From contig JAYQWG010000034.1 in assembly GCA_038150225.1 (NCBI GenBank), forward strand, positions 1 through 20,553: DNA of 20,553 nucleotides, written 5' to 3'. Positions 8,943-16,762 of this stretch are shown one piece after another. The notes beneath the pieces are model-generated. The model was not told the DNA's origin, ran no database searches, and saw only the letters and a list, made by a program, of their open reading frames with translations. Source of the stretch: Lucifugimonas sp038150225 (lineage in GTDB: Bacteria; Chloroflexota; Dehalococcoidia; Lucifugimonadales; Lucifugimonadaceae). The position numbers and the translations under genes are program-made. The first letter of the stretch is position 1. Every line of letters begins with the position of its first letter.

Positions 8943-8994
8943 CTAATCATCGATCCTGCTCCCTTGCCCAGTCACAAATCTCTCCACCACCAGG

Positions 8995-9132
8995 ATGAGT
9001 GTCGCACCACTGGTCACAGATCGTTTCAGGTTCGAAGAGTCAGTCGAAGCATTCGAGTTTGCCAAAAACCCCAATCCAAACACTTGCAAGATAATGATCT
9101 CGCTCGATTACACCGATTCAAACGAAAGATAA
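8995..9132 (+). pseudogene. Remnant resembling a zinc-type alcohol dehydrogenase C-terminus
   Basis: A 45-codon frame from ATG 8995 to TAA 9130 encodes APLVTDRFRFEESVEAFEFA and then a short strand ending CKIMISL. This matches the closing motif of medium-chain (zinc) dehydrogenases, typically of the form aPLiThrFpLe.a.eAFel...kv.i. The catalytic and Rossmann parts are absent: upstream lies the ABC stop, only about 50 bp away. I therefore read it as the surviving tail of a deleted dehydrogenase gene. A functional micro-protein is less likely. Identification is by motif memory only. Confidence 0.45.
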
Positions 9133-9147
9133 AAGGAAAAGAGTTTT

Positions 9148-9948
9148 TTGACCGCCACGATTCTGTTACCACCGTCCGAAGGTAAGTCTTCAGGTGGAGA
9201 TGGCTCGCCACTCGATCTTTCGTCCCTCTCATTCCCAGGTCTTGAAAAGCAGCGAGAGCTGTTTGTTGGTGCCGTGACGAAGCTCGGGTCGAAACCCCGA
9301 GTTGCCGGACGTTTGTTGGGTGTCAAAGGAAAGGCGCTTGAACAGGCGATGGAAGAAAATTCCTCGGTGAGTGACTCGGCGACGACGCAAGCGATTAAGC
9401 GTTACACCGGTGTCATGTACGACTCCATCGAGTATGAATCGTTGTCGGCGGAGGCTCGGAATGTTTTCGACGAGACAGTCGTGATTTTCTCGGGGCTCTT
9501 CGGGCTTGTAACCCCGGGTAATTTAATTCCCGCTTACAAGCTCAAAATGTCGGCGAAGCTCCGCGCTAACAAGGCGTCGGCATTGCACTGGCGTAAACCG
9601 ATCACAAACTCGCTGAAAAGTCGCGTTGAGGGCCAAGTTGTATGGGATCTGTTACCCAATGAGCACGGTAACGCCTGGGATCCATACGCGACCGGCTACG
9701 AGCACCGGTTCACAACGAAATTCCTCGAGCGAAAGTCTGACGGTCAGTTGAAAACGGTCAGCCACTGGTCGAAAGCTCTGAAGGGGCTTCTCGTTAGGCA
9801 CATCGTCGAAAACATTGTGGAAGCAAGCGAAGTCGAACCCGCAATGAAACTGGCCCAGAAGTTCTCGCACCCTGAAGGTTATGAATATTCGGCTGAACAT
9901 TCGACAACTGTTGATCGAGAGACCGAAATCATTTACTTAAAAAATTAG
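9148..9948 (+). CDS. yaaA: YaaA family protein (UPF0246, peroxide stress)
   Basis: Cytoplasmic DUF328/UPF0246 protein. E. coli YaaA limits intracellular free iron and DNA damage during peroxide stress and binds DNA; the biochemical activity is not settled. Family hallmarks are the N-terminal LLPPSEGK at residues 6-13, RYTGVMYDSIEY around 85-96, and the SGLFGLVTPGNLIPAYKLKM stretch around 114-133. Its 266 aa match the family (E. coli 258). The start is a TTG at 9148, preceded by an AAAAGGAAAAGAG purine run, and places LLPPSEGK at the expected distance from the N-terminus. It follows the dehydrogenase remnant and is convergent with the ThDP enzyme gene. No iron or peroxide genes are nearby, so the role rests on homology alone. 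Confidence 0.9.
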   Translation: MTATILLPPSEGKSSGGDGSPLDLSSLSFPGLEKQRELFVGAVTKLGSKPRVAGRLLGVKGKALEQAMEENSSVSDSATTQAIKRYTGVMYDSIEYESLSAEARNVFDETVVIFSGLFGLVTPGNLIPAYKLKMSAKLRANKASALHWRKPITNSLKSRVEGQVVWDLLPNEHGNAWDPYATGYEHRFTTKFLERKSDGQLKTVSHWSKALKGLLVRHIVENIVEASEVEPAMKLAQKFSHPEGYEYSAEHSTTVDRETEIIYLKN

Positions 9949-10116
9949 GTGCTAGAAGATGCTGTTGTAGTCTGATCTGCCCCAAAAACCTGTACCACTC
10001 GATATGTTAGTCCGACGGCCCGCTTTAGCCTGATTAATAATTGATTGTGGAATGTCCCGATAGGGTTGCCGGGATACGCATAGGTATGCGGTTCAGTTCA
10101 GAATCTACCTGAATTC

Positions 10117-11775
10117 CTACAAGGAACCGTCAATGACCATATCGATAACCGCTGGTTTGCCTGAATCGATCGCATTGTTTATCGCCGAATCGATATCGGC
10201 TGGGTCTTCGACTCGTACACCATGCATGCCATAAGCGTTTGCCTGTGCTGCGAAGTCAATTGGGTGCGGGAAGTCCATTGCAAAGTACGAATCGGGCTGC
10301 TCTAGCGAATTCAACCGATGGTAGTGGTTCATATTCACTTTTAGCACGCGGTAAGATGCGTTGTTGCAGATCACGAAAATTGCTGGAATCTCAGAGTTCA
10401 CCGCAGTCCACAATGCTTGAACGGTCATGATCGCACTACCGTCGCCAATAACACCGATTGCAGGTTGGTCTGGCAGGCCGAGTTTCACACCCATCACTGC
10501 GCCCATTCCCCATCCAATCGCTTGTCCCCTGCATCCGTAGTAGTTTCCGGGAGTCGATGGAGCCAGCGCGTCGAATAGATATCCACCCGTGCTTACGGAG
10601 TCATTGAAAACAGCGGAGTTTTCAGGAAGTGCTTTTGCCAACTTGTCGACCATCATTGCCGGTGACATAGGACGCCCTTTGGCAGAATATCCAGCCAGTT
10701 CACGGAAGGCTTCGATACGAGCGCCACTTTCAGCGGCCGCTTCTCGACTGCGGACAACTGCGGCCTCAACTTGTGACCCGTTTAGAGTAGAGGACAATGC
10801 CTCCGCTAACTGACCCAGCGCTATTCCAGGTGCAGCGAGAATGCCGAGATCAGTCGGCTCTGAACGACCGATGGCGTTCGAATTCACATCTATGTGAATT
10901 AACTTAGATTCATCAGCGATGAACTGACCCGGTTGGTAGAAGAAATCTTCGAATACCGGGCATCCAACTGCCAGCACAACATCCGCCGCTTTGACTGCGG
11001 CAACTGCTTCCGCTGTGCGCATGTTCAAGTTGCCTTGCCATAGCGGGTGATTGGCAGGGAAGTTCACTGAGGTAGAGCCGTGACCGTAAGCTCGCATACC
11101 AGCGAGTTCAGCGACTTTGACTGCTGCGTCAGTACCACCTGTGTCAGCAACCCGGTCGCCCACAATAAGGATGGGGCGTTCTGCCGTTGCAATGAGCTCG
11201 CAAGCACTTTCAATAGAACTTGGGTCAGCCGAGGGCAAAATATTTACTTCAGATGAAGGAATCAGGTCGACGTCTGCCACATCGTCAAATGCGTTTGCGG
11301 ACATTGCTACGAAAGTTGGACCAGTCGGTGCTGTCCGAGCTTCCTGGAAAGCGCGGCGAATTACGGAAGGAACCTGTTCAGCATGGGTGATCTCCGTGCT
11401 CCACTTGGCGTAAGGGCGCGCCATGTCTGCAAGGTCTGAACGACCGGGAGCTAATTTTCGGATGTCTTTGTTTCCGGCAGTCATAACCATTGGTGTACCG
11501 CCGTACAACTGGTCGATCATTAATGAAAGACCGTTCGACATGCCATTGTCGATGTGAAGGCTGACGAGTGGGACTTTGCCGGTTGAGCGGGCATAACCTT
11601 CAGCCAAACCAACAGCGACACCTTCTTGCAGAACCAGCACGTATTCGATCGACGGATACTGATCCATCACTGCCATCATTGGCGCTTCACTTGTGCCGGG
11701 GTTACCGAACATGTAGTTCACGCCCTCGGCTTCAAACATTCTTAATAGGGCGTGCTTACCCGCGATCTGTACCAA
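10117..11775 (-). CDS. ThDP-dependent enzyme, benzoylformate decarboxylase / acetolactate synthase-like
   Basis: Three-domain thiamine-diphosphate enzyme (PYR about 1-165, central about 185-330, PP about 370-552). Cofactor residues are present: E51 in LQEG (counterpart of BFDC E47) and the GDG-to-NN motif (G444-D445-G446 to N471-N472). H74 in SLHIDNG matches BFDC active-site H70, and FGNPGTSE carries T28 where BFDC has S26. BFDC H281 aligns with F278 here, so the active site differs and benzoylformate itself is doubtful. A 2-oxo acid decarboxylase, carboligase or lyase is expected. The start is TTG at 11775 with AAGGA 7 nt upstream. It is last in the five-gene minus-strand block, 53 bp after the PLP gene, suggesting that it acts on a keto acid produced by the upstream enzymes. 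Confidence 0.88.
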   Translation of the reverse strand: MVQIAGKHALLRMFEAEGVNYMFGNPGTSEAPMMAVMDQYPSIEYVLVLQEGVAVGLAEGYARSTGKVPLVSLHIDNGMSNGLSLMIDQLYGGTPMVMTAGNKDIRKLAPGRSDLADMARPYAKWSTEITHAEQVPSVIRRAFQEARTAPTGPTFVAMSANAFDDVADVDLIPSSEVNILPSADPSSIESACELIATAERPILIVGDRVADTGGTDAAVKVAELAGMRAYGHGSTSVNFPANHPLWQGNLNMRTAEAVAAVKAADVVLAVGCPVFEDFFYQPGQFIADESKLIHIDVNSNAIGRSEPTDLGILAAPGIALGQLAEALSSTLNGSQVEAAVVRSREAAAESGARIEAFRELAGYSAKGRPMSPAMMVDKLAKALPENSAVFNDSVSTGGYLFDALAPSTPGNYYGCRGQAIGWGMGAVMGVKLGLPDQPAIGVIGDGSAIMTVQALWTAVNSEIPAIFVICNNASYRVLKVNMNHYHRLNSLEQPDSYFAMDFPHPIDFAAQANAYGMHGVRVEDPADIDSAINNAIDSGKPAVIDMVIDGSL

Positions 11776-11828
11776 TATTCGTTCCTTAATGTCGGCGCTT
11801 GATGTCCCGTGGAATAGACGGGCAGAGT

Positions 11829-12857
11829 TTAGTCGCCTGATGCAAGCTCGATAAGTACCCGCCGGAGCTTATCTGCGACGATTTCAACTTCACCGTCCTG
11901 CAGGTTGAGAGGATCGATCCACATTAGGCTCGGAGGATCTCGATGGTCGGCGGCTGCGTAAATCCTTGGTTGTTCGACTTTCAATAGATCACAAACTTCG
12001 ATATACCCCGGCCCTCTCCAGTCGTTGTTGAACTCGATCACAGCATGTGGGATGTAGTGGTCATAGTCATGCCTTACCTCAGTCGATATTCCGGGAACCT
12101 CCGCTAATTGATCGACTACGAAGTTCATCTGTCGACGGTAGTTCGTCGTTTCTTGGTTCTCATCCATCGACACGAACTCTTCGAGCGCCGCCATCAAACC
12201 GGCTACTTCTTCTTTCGACACTTTCTGTGCGCGCGTCACCCCAGGATTCGGGGCGTTGTTCAGGCGGGCGTACTCGATCCATTTTGGATCACCGACAAGG
12301 AATCCTGTACTTTGTGGGCCGCGTACTGCTTTACCCCCTGAGAAACTGACAAGGTCCGCTCCTTGCGAAGTGAACTTGGTCAGATTTTCCCGTGGAGGCA
12401 GCATCGAAGCGGCATCCACCAACACTGGAAGACCGTAAGAATGTGCGAGTTTCGAAAGTTGACTTAAAGGGACATTCCCCCGGTTCTTAAAAGGAGACTC
12501 AAGGTGAACGATCCCGACTGTTTTATCGGTGATTGCCTGTTCGACCTGGTGCAAGTCACATCCGTCAGGAGAACCGACCTCTGCGAACCGGGCTCCTGAT
12601 GCGAGGTACAAATGGTCGTATATAAAGCGATGACTCTTCTGGATGATGAGTTCGTTTGGCAATCCATCCGTTATTGGTAATGCCTGGATTAACTCCGGGT
12701 CATCTTTTGCCATTACTGCGGCCGACTGAACTACGAGTCCACCAGAAGCACCTGATGTAATTGTTGCGGCTTCGTTGCCGGTAAGTTCGGCAATAACTTC
12801 TCCTGCTGCAATGAGCAGCTCATCAATCTGAACAAAGCTCTCGCTCATTGCCTGCAT
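11829..12857 (-). CDS. SelA/DgaE-like PLP-dependent enzyme (annotated from first in-frame ATG)
   Basis: Fold-type I PLP enzyme of the SelA-like group. This group includes D-glucosaminate-6-phosphate ammonia-lyase (DgaE) and many uncharacterised catabolic enzymes; it is not selenocysteine synthase itself. Numbered from the ATG at 12857: TSGASGG at 34-40, VDAAS with D148, and the Schiff-base lysine K176 in SFSGGKAVRGPQSTG. The conserved N-terminal motif (LGIVPVINAGGPN) lies upstream in the same frame at about 12894-12942 but has no ATG, GTG or TTG in frame, so this start truncates the protein. The reading at 12858-13029 is listed separately. It lies between the MFS and ThDP genes. Elimination of ammonia or water from an amino or hydroxy acid is plausible; the substrate is unknown. 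Confidence 0.85.
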   Translation of the reverse strand: MQAMSESFVQIDELLIAAGEVIAELTGNEAATITSGASGGLVVQSAAVMAKDDPELIQALPITDGLPNELIIQKSHRFIYDHLYLASGARFAEVGSPDGCDLHQVEQAITDKTVGIVHLESPFKNRGNVPLSQLSKLAHSYGLPVLVDAASMLPPRENLTKFTSQGADLVSFSGGKAVRGPQSTGFLVGDPKWIEYARLNNAPNPGVTRAQKVSKEEVAGLMAALEEFVSMDENQETTNYRRQMNFVVDQLAEVPGISTEVRHDYDHYIPHAVIEFNNDWRGPGYIEVCDLLKVEQPRIYAAADHRDPPSLMWIDPLNLQDGEVEIVADKLRRVLIELASGD

Positions 12858-13029
12858 CGCCGCAAGTGCCGATTCTCTAGGTCTAGAGCCGCTGTGCTTG
12901 GTGTTGGGTCCACCCGCGTTGATTACGGGGACGATTCCGAGACTGTCATTGATGGATTTCGCAGAAGAGAAGTCGATAACAGCACCGTCGAGATTAGCGA
13001 AAGATCGCAGAATTATTAGACGCGGGCAT
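12858..13029 (-). pseudogene. Frameshifted 5' end of the PLP enzyme gene
   Basis: The PLP frame stays open up to 13058 and encodes the family's N-terminal motif, yet holds no standard start codon. An ATG at 13029 opens a different frame (MPASNNSAIFR) and stops at 12994. Removing one T from the TTT at 13002-13000 would join that ATG to the PLP frame and give a 399-aa protein, a normal family length. The run sits in a small hairpin (GCGA-TCTT-TCGC). It is either a one-base assembly/sequencing error or a genuine frameshift. Non-standard initiation (ATT, ATC or CTG) is the other option. Confidence 0.6.
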
Positions 13030-13054
13030 CTTACACAGACTTGACCGAGATTGG

Positions 13055-14580
13055 TCAGTCACCTGCCTCAGGAGACAGCTTTCGGCCTTCAACGGGCTCA
13101 ACAACGCCGAGTGATCCTGGGTCCTGTTCTAATTCAGGCCATGCCGGTATCAATTGGTGTCGAGTCGGTTCAAGCAGAGCAATTCCTACTGCACCGGCAA
13201 GACTGAAGGCTGCTGAGAGTCCGACAGCCCACGCGTACGTTCCTGTTATGTCGAACACTAGTCCGGGAATGGCCCCGCCTAGCGCCATTCCGAGTCCTGC
13301 TCCGAGCAGTTGCCAACCGTAGGTGGTGCCGATTGGAAAATGCCCGTAGTACTGACGATTTACGACAGGGAAAGCCGTGCCTTCGCCGCCGTAAGGAATC
13401 GACCAGAGGATTGCGAAAACATAGAAGTCCAAAGCTGAATCGGCAGTGAACAGCAGGAACACTCCTACGCCTTGTCCAAAGAAAGATAAGAACATCACTG
13501 TCTTGGCGGAGAATTTGTCGGAAAGGATTGGCGTGATGAATCTCGTCGAAACACTGATCACCGAGATCGTTGTCAGGACGCCAGCGGCTGTGAGTGGCCC
13601 CACTCCTTTATTGATGGCCATTGGGATAATCCCAACCAGGATGACCGCGTGACCAACGCATCCCAGAAAGTGAATATTGATCAGGTTCCAGAACGCATTG
13701 GTTTTGTAGACGAACCGTTGAAACTCTTTTTGAGTCGAAACAAATACGTTGCCTTCGGTCACCAGAGGTTTGTCGCTCGGGAGGGTGCCATAGGCAATAC
13801 GGTTAGCGTCCTCTGGTGTGTTGCTGAAGTAAATCAGCACGAATGCCAGAATTCCTGTGCCCACAACACCGACGATCACGAAAGCGCTGCTCCAGCCAAC
13901 TGTCTCGAACAGAACGGCTAGCACTTGGACGACCATCGCTGGTCCAAGGCTCCACGAGACCATCATGATTCCGGTTCCGAGTCCCAAGTGTCTCCTGAAC
14001 CACGCAGCAACTGCCGGGACAACGGGCACTAAAAGAAGAGCTTGAGCGATACCGAAAACTGTTCCGTAGGCAACGTAAAGCTCCCAGATAGCTGACGTTT
14101 GGGATGNNNNNNNNNNNNNNNNNNNNNNNNNNNNNNNNNNNNNNNNNNNNNNNNNNNNNNNNNNNNNNNNNNNNNNNNNNNNNNNNNNNNNNNNNNNNNN
14201 NNNNNNCCGAAAACTGTTCCGTAGGCAACGTAAAGCTCCCAGATAGCTGACGTTTGGGATGTCCACATCATGCCGATAAAGAACAGTGAGGTTCCCACCG
14301 CCATGGTCTTTCTTGCACCGAACCTGTTGCCGAGGTAACCGGCGATCGGGGACGCGAGTGCTGTCACGATCGACATCAAGGCGTAGGCAATACCGATAGC
14401 ACCTGGAGTCCATCCAAATGACTCGACGAGTGGGTCAACGAGGACTCCGAACGCCATCCGAATTGCTGCACCGACCATCTGGACGACACCGGCAATGGCG
14501 ACGATCACCCACGCGTAGTGAGCGATCGTGTGATTTCGTAGTCCGAATTTACGGTCGAGCCAGTAGGCGGGATTGGTCAT
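13055..14580 (-). CDS. MFS transporter (OFA/MCT-like organic-anion carrier), interrupted by an assembly gap
   Basis: Major facilitator with about 12 helices, probably a proton-coupled organic-acid carrier. The N-terminal half starts at ATG 14580 (MTNPAYWLDRKFGLRNHTIA) and has the loop 2-3 motif GYLGNRFGARKTM. The C-terminal half runs to TGA at 13055. The apparent break is artificial: 100 Ns (14107-14206) sit between two identical 55-bp copies. Collapsing Ns and one copy removes 155 bp, puts both halves in one frame and yields 456 aa with continuous sequence (AYGTVFGIAQALLL). OFA/MCT affinity is my impression from the overall pattern. It starts 9 bp after the small membrane-protein gene. Its last residues (VVEPVEGRKLSPEAGD) look derived from a dispersed repeat. 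Confidence 0.88.
14052..14261. other. Scaffold gap: 100 Ns flanked by 55-bp duplicated contig ends
   Basis: Bases 14107-14206 are N. The 55 bases before the gap (14052-14106) are identical to the 55 after it (14207-14261). Exact duplication up to both gap edges is what results when two contigs overlapping by one assembly k-mer are joined with a fixed-size gap. It is not a biological repeat. Confidence 0.95.
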
Positions 14581-14589
14581 TGCAAAAAT

Positions 14590-14847
14590 CTAGTGGAGAG
14601 GACAGGCGAAGATCAGCCCGTCTTCCCACCATTCGCCGTCCTGAAGTTCAGAGACGTTGCCGGATGCCAACGCTCTGTTTTCTATTCGATCGGTGGCCGC
14701 CCACGCTCCGAAGTAAATCAGCAAAGCCACAGATCCGATTACAGACGACGCGATCAACCCGTATCCAAGTAACGGTGGACGCGAGATAGCGAATCCTTCG
14801 AGTTCAGGAACAGCAGATTTTTGTTTTTGGTCTGTGGCACTGGCCAT
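14590..14847 (-). CDS. Small single-pass membrane protein, unknown function
   Basis: An 85-aa protein that I do not recognise. It has a polar N-terminus (about 1-26), one hydrophobic segment (LGYGLIASSVIGSVALLIYF, about residues 27-46) and a soluble acidic tail rich in Trp and Glu ending FACPLH. The ATG at 14847 has only a poor ribosome-binding sequence. It lies 52 bp after the enolase-superfamily gene and 9 bp before the MFS gene on the same strand, so co-transcription is likely. It might be an accessory subunit of the transporter, but nothing in the sequence proves this. The tight spacing is the main reason to believe it is a gene. Confidence 0.65.
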   Translation of the reverse strand: MASATDQKQKSAVPELEGFAISRPPLLGYGLIASSVIGSVALLIYFGAWAATDRIENRALASGNVSELQDGEWWEDGLIFACPLH

Positions 14848-14899
14848 TCGGGAATCTTACTCGCCGAATCTATGGAATGAACTGTTCTGAGGGTCGAGT

Positions 14900-16015
14900 T
14901 CAGGACAGGGTTGCGACTTTATGAGCGGCAATCCAATCTTCATCCAGTTCGATTCCCAGGCCAGGTCCGTCCGGGACTTCAAGATTTCCATTGGCGTTTC
15001 GCTCGAGTTGATGAGTTACTCCCCATTGGTGAACTTGTTCAGGTCGCCAGTACTCGTAGTAAGTGCAGTTCATCGACGAAGCAATGATGTGTAAGTTGGC
15101 TGCGTTCAGGGCCGAGTTGCCGGCAAGTCCAACTTCACAGAACTTGTTGAAGCCTTCCACCATCGACATTTTCTTTTTGAGTCCGGTAATGCCCATTTTT
15201 CGAACAGTTCCACGGATCAGACGAACCCTGTCGTCATGGAGAAATTGAGCCGCCTGGTGGAGCAAAAAGCCCGCAGTGTCGCTCATGTTTAGCGGAGTTT
15301 CTAACCGGTTCGACAACTCCTTGATCGAATCAACATCGTGAACCGAAATAGGATCTTCGAACCAAAAGTAGCTGTTCGCGTCCAGAGCGTGGCCAACGTA
15401 CAAGGCTTCTCTGAATGTATAACCGTGGTTTCGGTCGAGCATTAAGACCATGTCGTCACCAACAGCTTCCCGCACCTTTCCCGCCATGATTGCAGCCTGG
15501 CGGTAGTCGAGCGGACCGGGATGAATTTTGTAAGCGGTGAAGCCTTCGTCTTTTAGCTGAAGTGCTTCACCTACGAAGCCATCGACGTCATCGTGCCGGG
15601 GAGGGTAGGTCGCGTAAACAGGGACTTCAGTTCTTGCCGTCCCGAGCAGTTTGTGGATGGGCTTACCGACTTCCTTCCCCTCGACGTCCCACATCGCTAC
15701 ATCGACAGGTGCCCAAGTTGGTTCGATTACGGTGCCGTGTCCTGCAATCACAGGCAACTGACTCCAAAGCCACTCTCGATCTGACGTGTCCCTGCCGACC
15801 ACGTGTGGTTTTAGCTGCTTGATTATGGAATTCATGCTCTGGGTCGAGTCGCCGCCCTGACTCCCGACGAAAGCATGACCTTCAATCCCTTCATCGGTCG
15901 AAATCCTGAGAACGCCCTGGGTTGTGGTCCCACCAAGGTCAGTACGTTCATCTTGGACACGTACTGCCGGTGCGGTTCGTTTAATTACGTCGATGGTCAG
16001 GTCAGTGATTTTCAT
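14900..16015 (-). CDS. Enolase-superfamily (mandelate racemase/muconate lactonizing-like) protein with atypical active site
   Basis: An N-terminal capping domain and a TIM barrel make this an enolase-superfamily member. Related enzymes abstract the alpha proton of carboxylates and usually dehydrate sugar acids. The ATG at 16015 (MKITDLTI, the usual family start) is preferred over an ATG at 16060, giving 371 aa. Numbered from 16015, metal ligands are D194 in MLDRNHG, E220 in WFEDP and D246 in MSDTAG. The usual K-x-K is K163-x-H165 (AYKIHP). The barrel His/Asp dyad is not visible: the usual Asp region reads IRGTVRKMGITG and the usual His region reads GLAGNSALNAANLH. It heads the minus-strand catabolic block. 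Dehydratase is the best guess, but epimerase or a new reaction is possible. Confidence 0.88.
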   Translation of the reverse strand: MKITDLTIDVIKRTAPAVRVQDERTDLGGTTTQGVLRISTDEGIEGHAFVGSQGGDSTQSMNSIIKQLKPHVVGRDTSDREWLWSQLPVIAGHGTVIEPTWAPVDVAMWDVEGKEVGKPIHKLLGTARTEVPVYATYPPRHDDVDGFVGEALQLKDEGFTAYKIHPGPLDYRQAAIMAGKVREAVGDDMVLMLDRNHGYTFREALYVGHALDANSYFWFEDPISVHDVDSIKELSNRLETPLNMSDTAGFLLHQAAQFLHDDRVRLIRGTVRKMGITGLKKKMSMVEGFNKFCEVGLAGNSALNAANLHIIASSMNCTYYEYWRPEQVHQWGVTHQLERNANGNLEVPDGPGLGIELDEDWIAAHKVATLS

Positions 16016-16202
16016 GTTTTTTCGAGGCTTCTTAGGTGAATTTCGTACTGGTGGGCACATTCCCGCAATTACATCAATAGGGCGATTCTCCTAGTCGGAC
16101 TAGAAGTTACACGGTTTCCAGTGAGGGAGGTTACAGAGGAAGATCAGTTAACTGATCGCCAACAGCGCTTTCAGTCCACTCTTAATTCAGACAGGGTACT
16201 CA
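16016..16202. promoter_or_regulatory. Divergent control region with two palindromes
   Basis: GATCAGTTAACTGATC at 16142-16157 is a perfect 16-bp palindrome, 45 bp before the coiled-coil gene. CTAGTCGGACTAG at 16091-16103 is a 13-bp palindrome with a single central base. It extends imperfectly to 16088-16106 and lies 75 bp before the enolase-superfamily start. Two symmetric sites between divergent genes suggest binding by dimeric regulators, although no regulator gene is adjacent. No -35/-10 pair is unambiguous. Confidence 0.5.
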
Positions 16203-16718
16203 ATGGCACATTGGACAGACGATCCGAAGATTCACGCATTGATGATGCATCTCGGCAAGATCGGCAAGCCAACTCGTTCGGCATTCGTTGCTGATCAGGT
16301 GAGCCAGATCATGGTGAAGATCGAGCCACGTATTGCTGAACACCAGGCTGTCACAAAAGACATCGATGCGCTTGAGGCAAATTATGCCAAGCTGACCGAC
16401 CTGATCGAGAATAAGAAGCGTCATGCTGAAGGCAAAACAATTGAGTTCGAACAGGCCAAGGCCGATCTGCTTAGCCAGAATCCCAACGCCGACGTTCAAA
16501 CGTTCAACAAGGACCTGCGACAGGCTCTCAATGACCTTGAAACCGACTTCCAGAAGGCAATGGTTGACGTTGAAGATGTCAAGCAGAGTCTGCGAGTGAA
16601 ATTGTCTACTCGCAGAGGACTTGAAGACCGAATGGAAACCTACCGTAAGCAGGTCTTCAAGCACATTGACCAGCTTATTAAGGCACGACAACAGCAACAG
16701 CAGCAAAAATCTGCCTGA
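16203..16718 (+). CDS. Coiled-coil hypothetical protein
   Basis: A 171-aa soluble, highly charged protein that I do not recognise. Residues about 30-160 have long heptad-like stretches rich in Glu, Lys, Gln, Leu and Ala, interrupted near residue 90 (SQNPNADV), consistent with a two-part helical hairpin. A run of six Gln precedes the C-terminal KSA. No signal peptide, membrane span or enzyme motif is visible. The ATG at 16203 has a CAGGG about 7 nt upstream, and a strong terminator follows the stop, so it seems to be its own transcription unit. An open frame of similar length on the opposite strand is a mirror reading: the plus-strand version has the coherent charge pattern and start signals. 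Function unknown. Confidence 0.8.
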   Translation: MAHWTDDPKIHALMMHLGKIGKPTRSAFVADQVSQIMVKIEPRIAEHQAVTKDIDALEANYAKLTDLIENKKRHAEGKTIEFEQAKADLLSQNPNADVQTFNKDLRQALNDLETDFQKAMVDVEDVKQSLRVKLSTRRGLEDRMETYRKQVFKHIDQLIKARQQQQQQKSA

Positions 16719-16762
16719 TCCTCGTCGAATACAACGACAAGCTAATCTCCAGTAAGTAATCT

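Noticed and set aside
10020..10116. Small inverted repeats (CGCATA-GG-TATGCG, TTCAG...CTGAA) between the convergent yaaA and ThDP genes
   Set aside because: Stems are only 5-6 bp, one has a 2-nt loop, and there is no T-run, so a terminator call is not supported.
11829..12857. True selenocysteine synthase SelA supporting a selenoprotein system
   Set aside because: The protein is of the shorter SelA-like catabolic type and sits in an MFS/ThDP block. It is not evidence for selenocysteine insertion.
14052..14261. 55-bp direct repeat as a biological duplication or mobile-element target site
   Set aside because: Both copies end exactly at the N-gap, and collapsing them restores one reading frame, which marks an assembly overlap.
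16200..16706. 168-aa open frame antisense to the coiled-coil gene
   Set aside because: It is the mirror reading of a codon-biased gene. The plus-strand frame has a start, ribosome site, charge periodicity and downstream terminator; the antisense frame has none of these.
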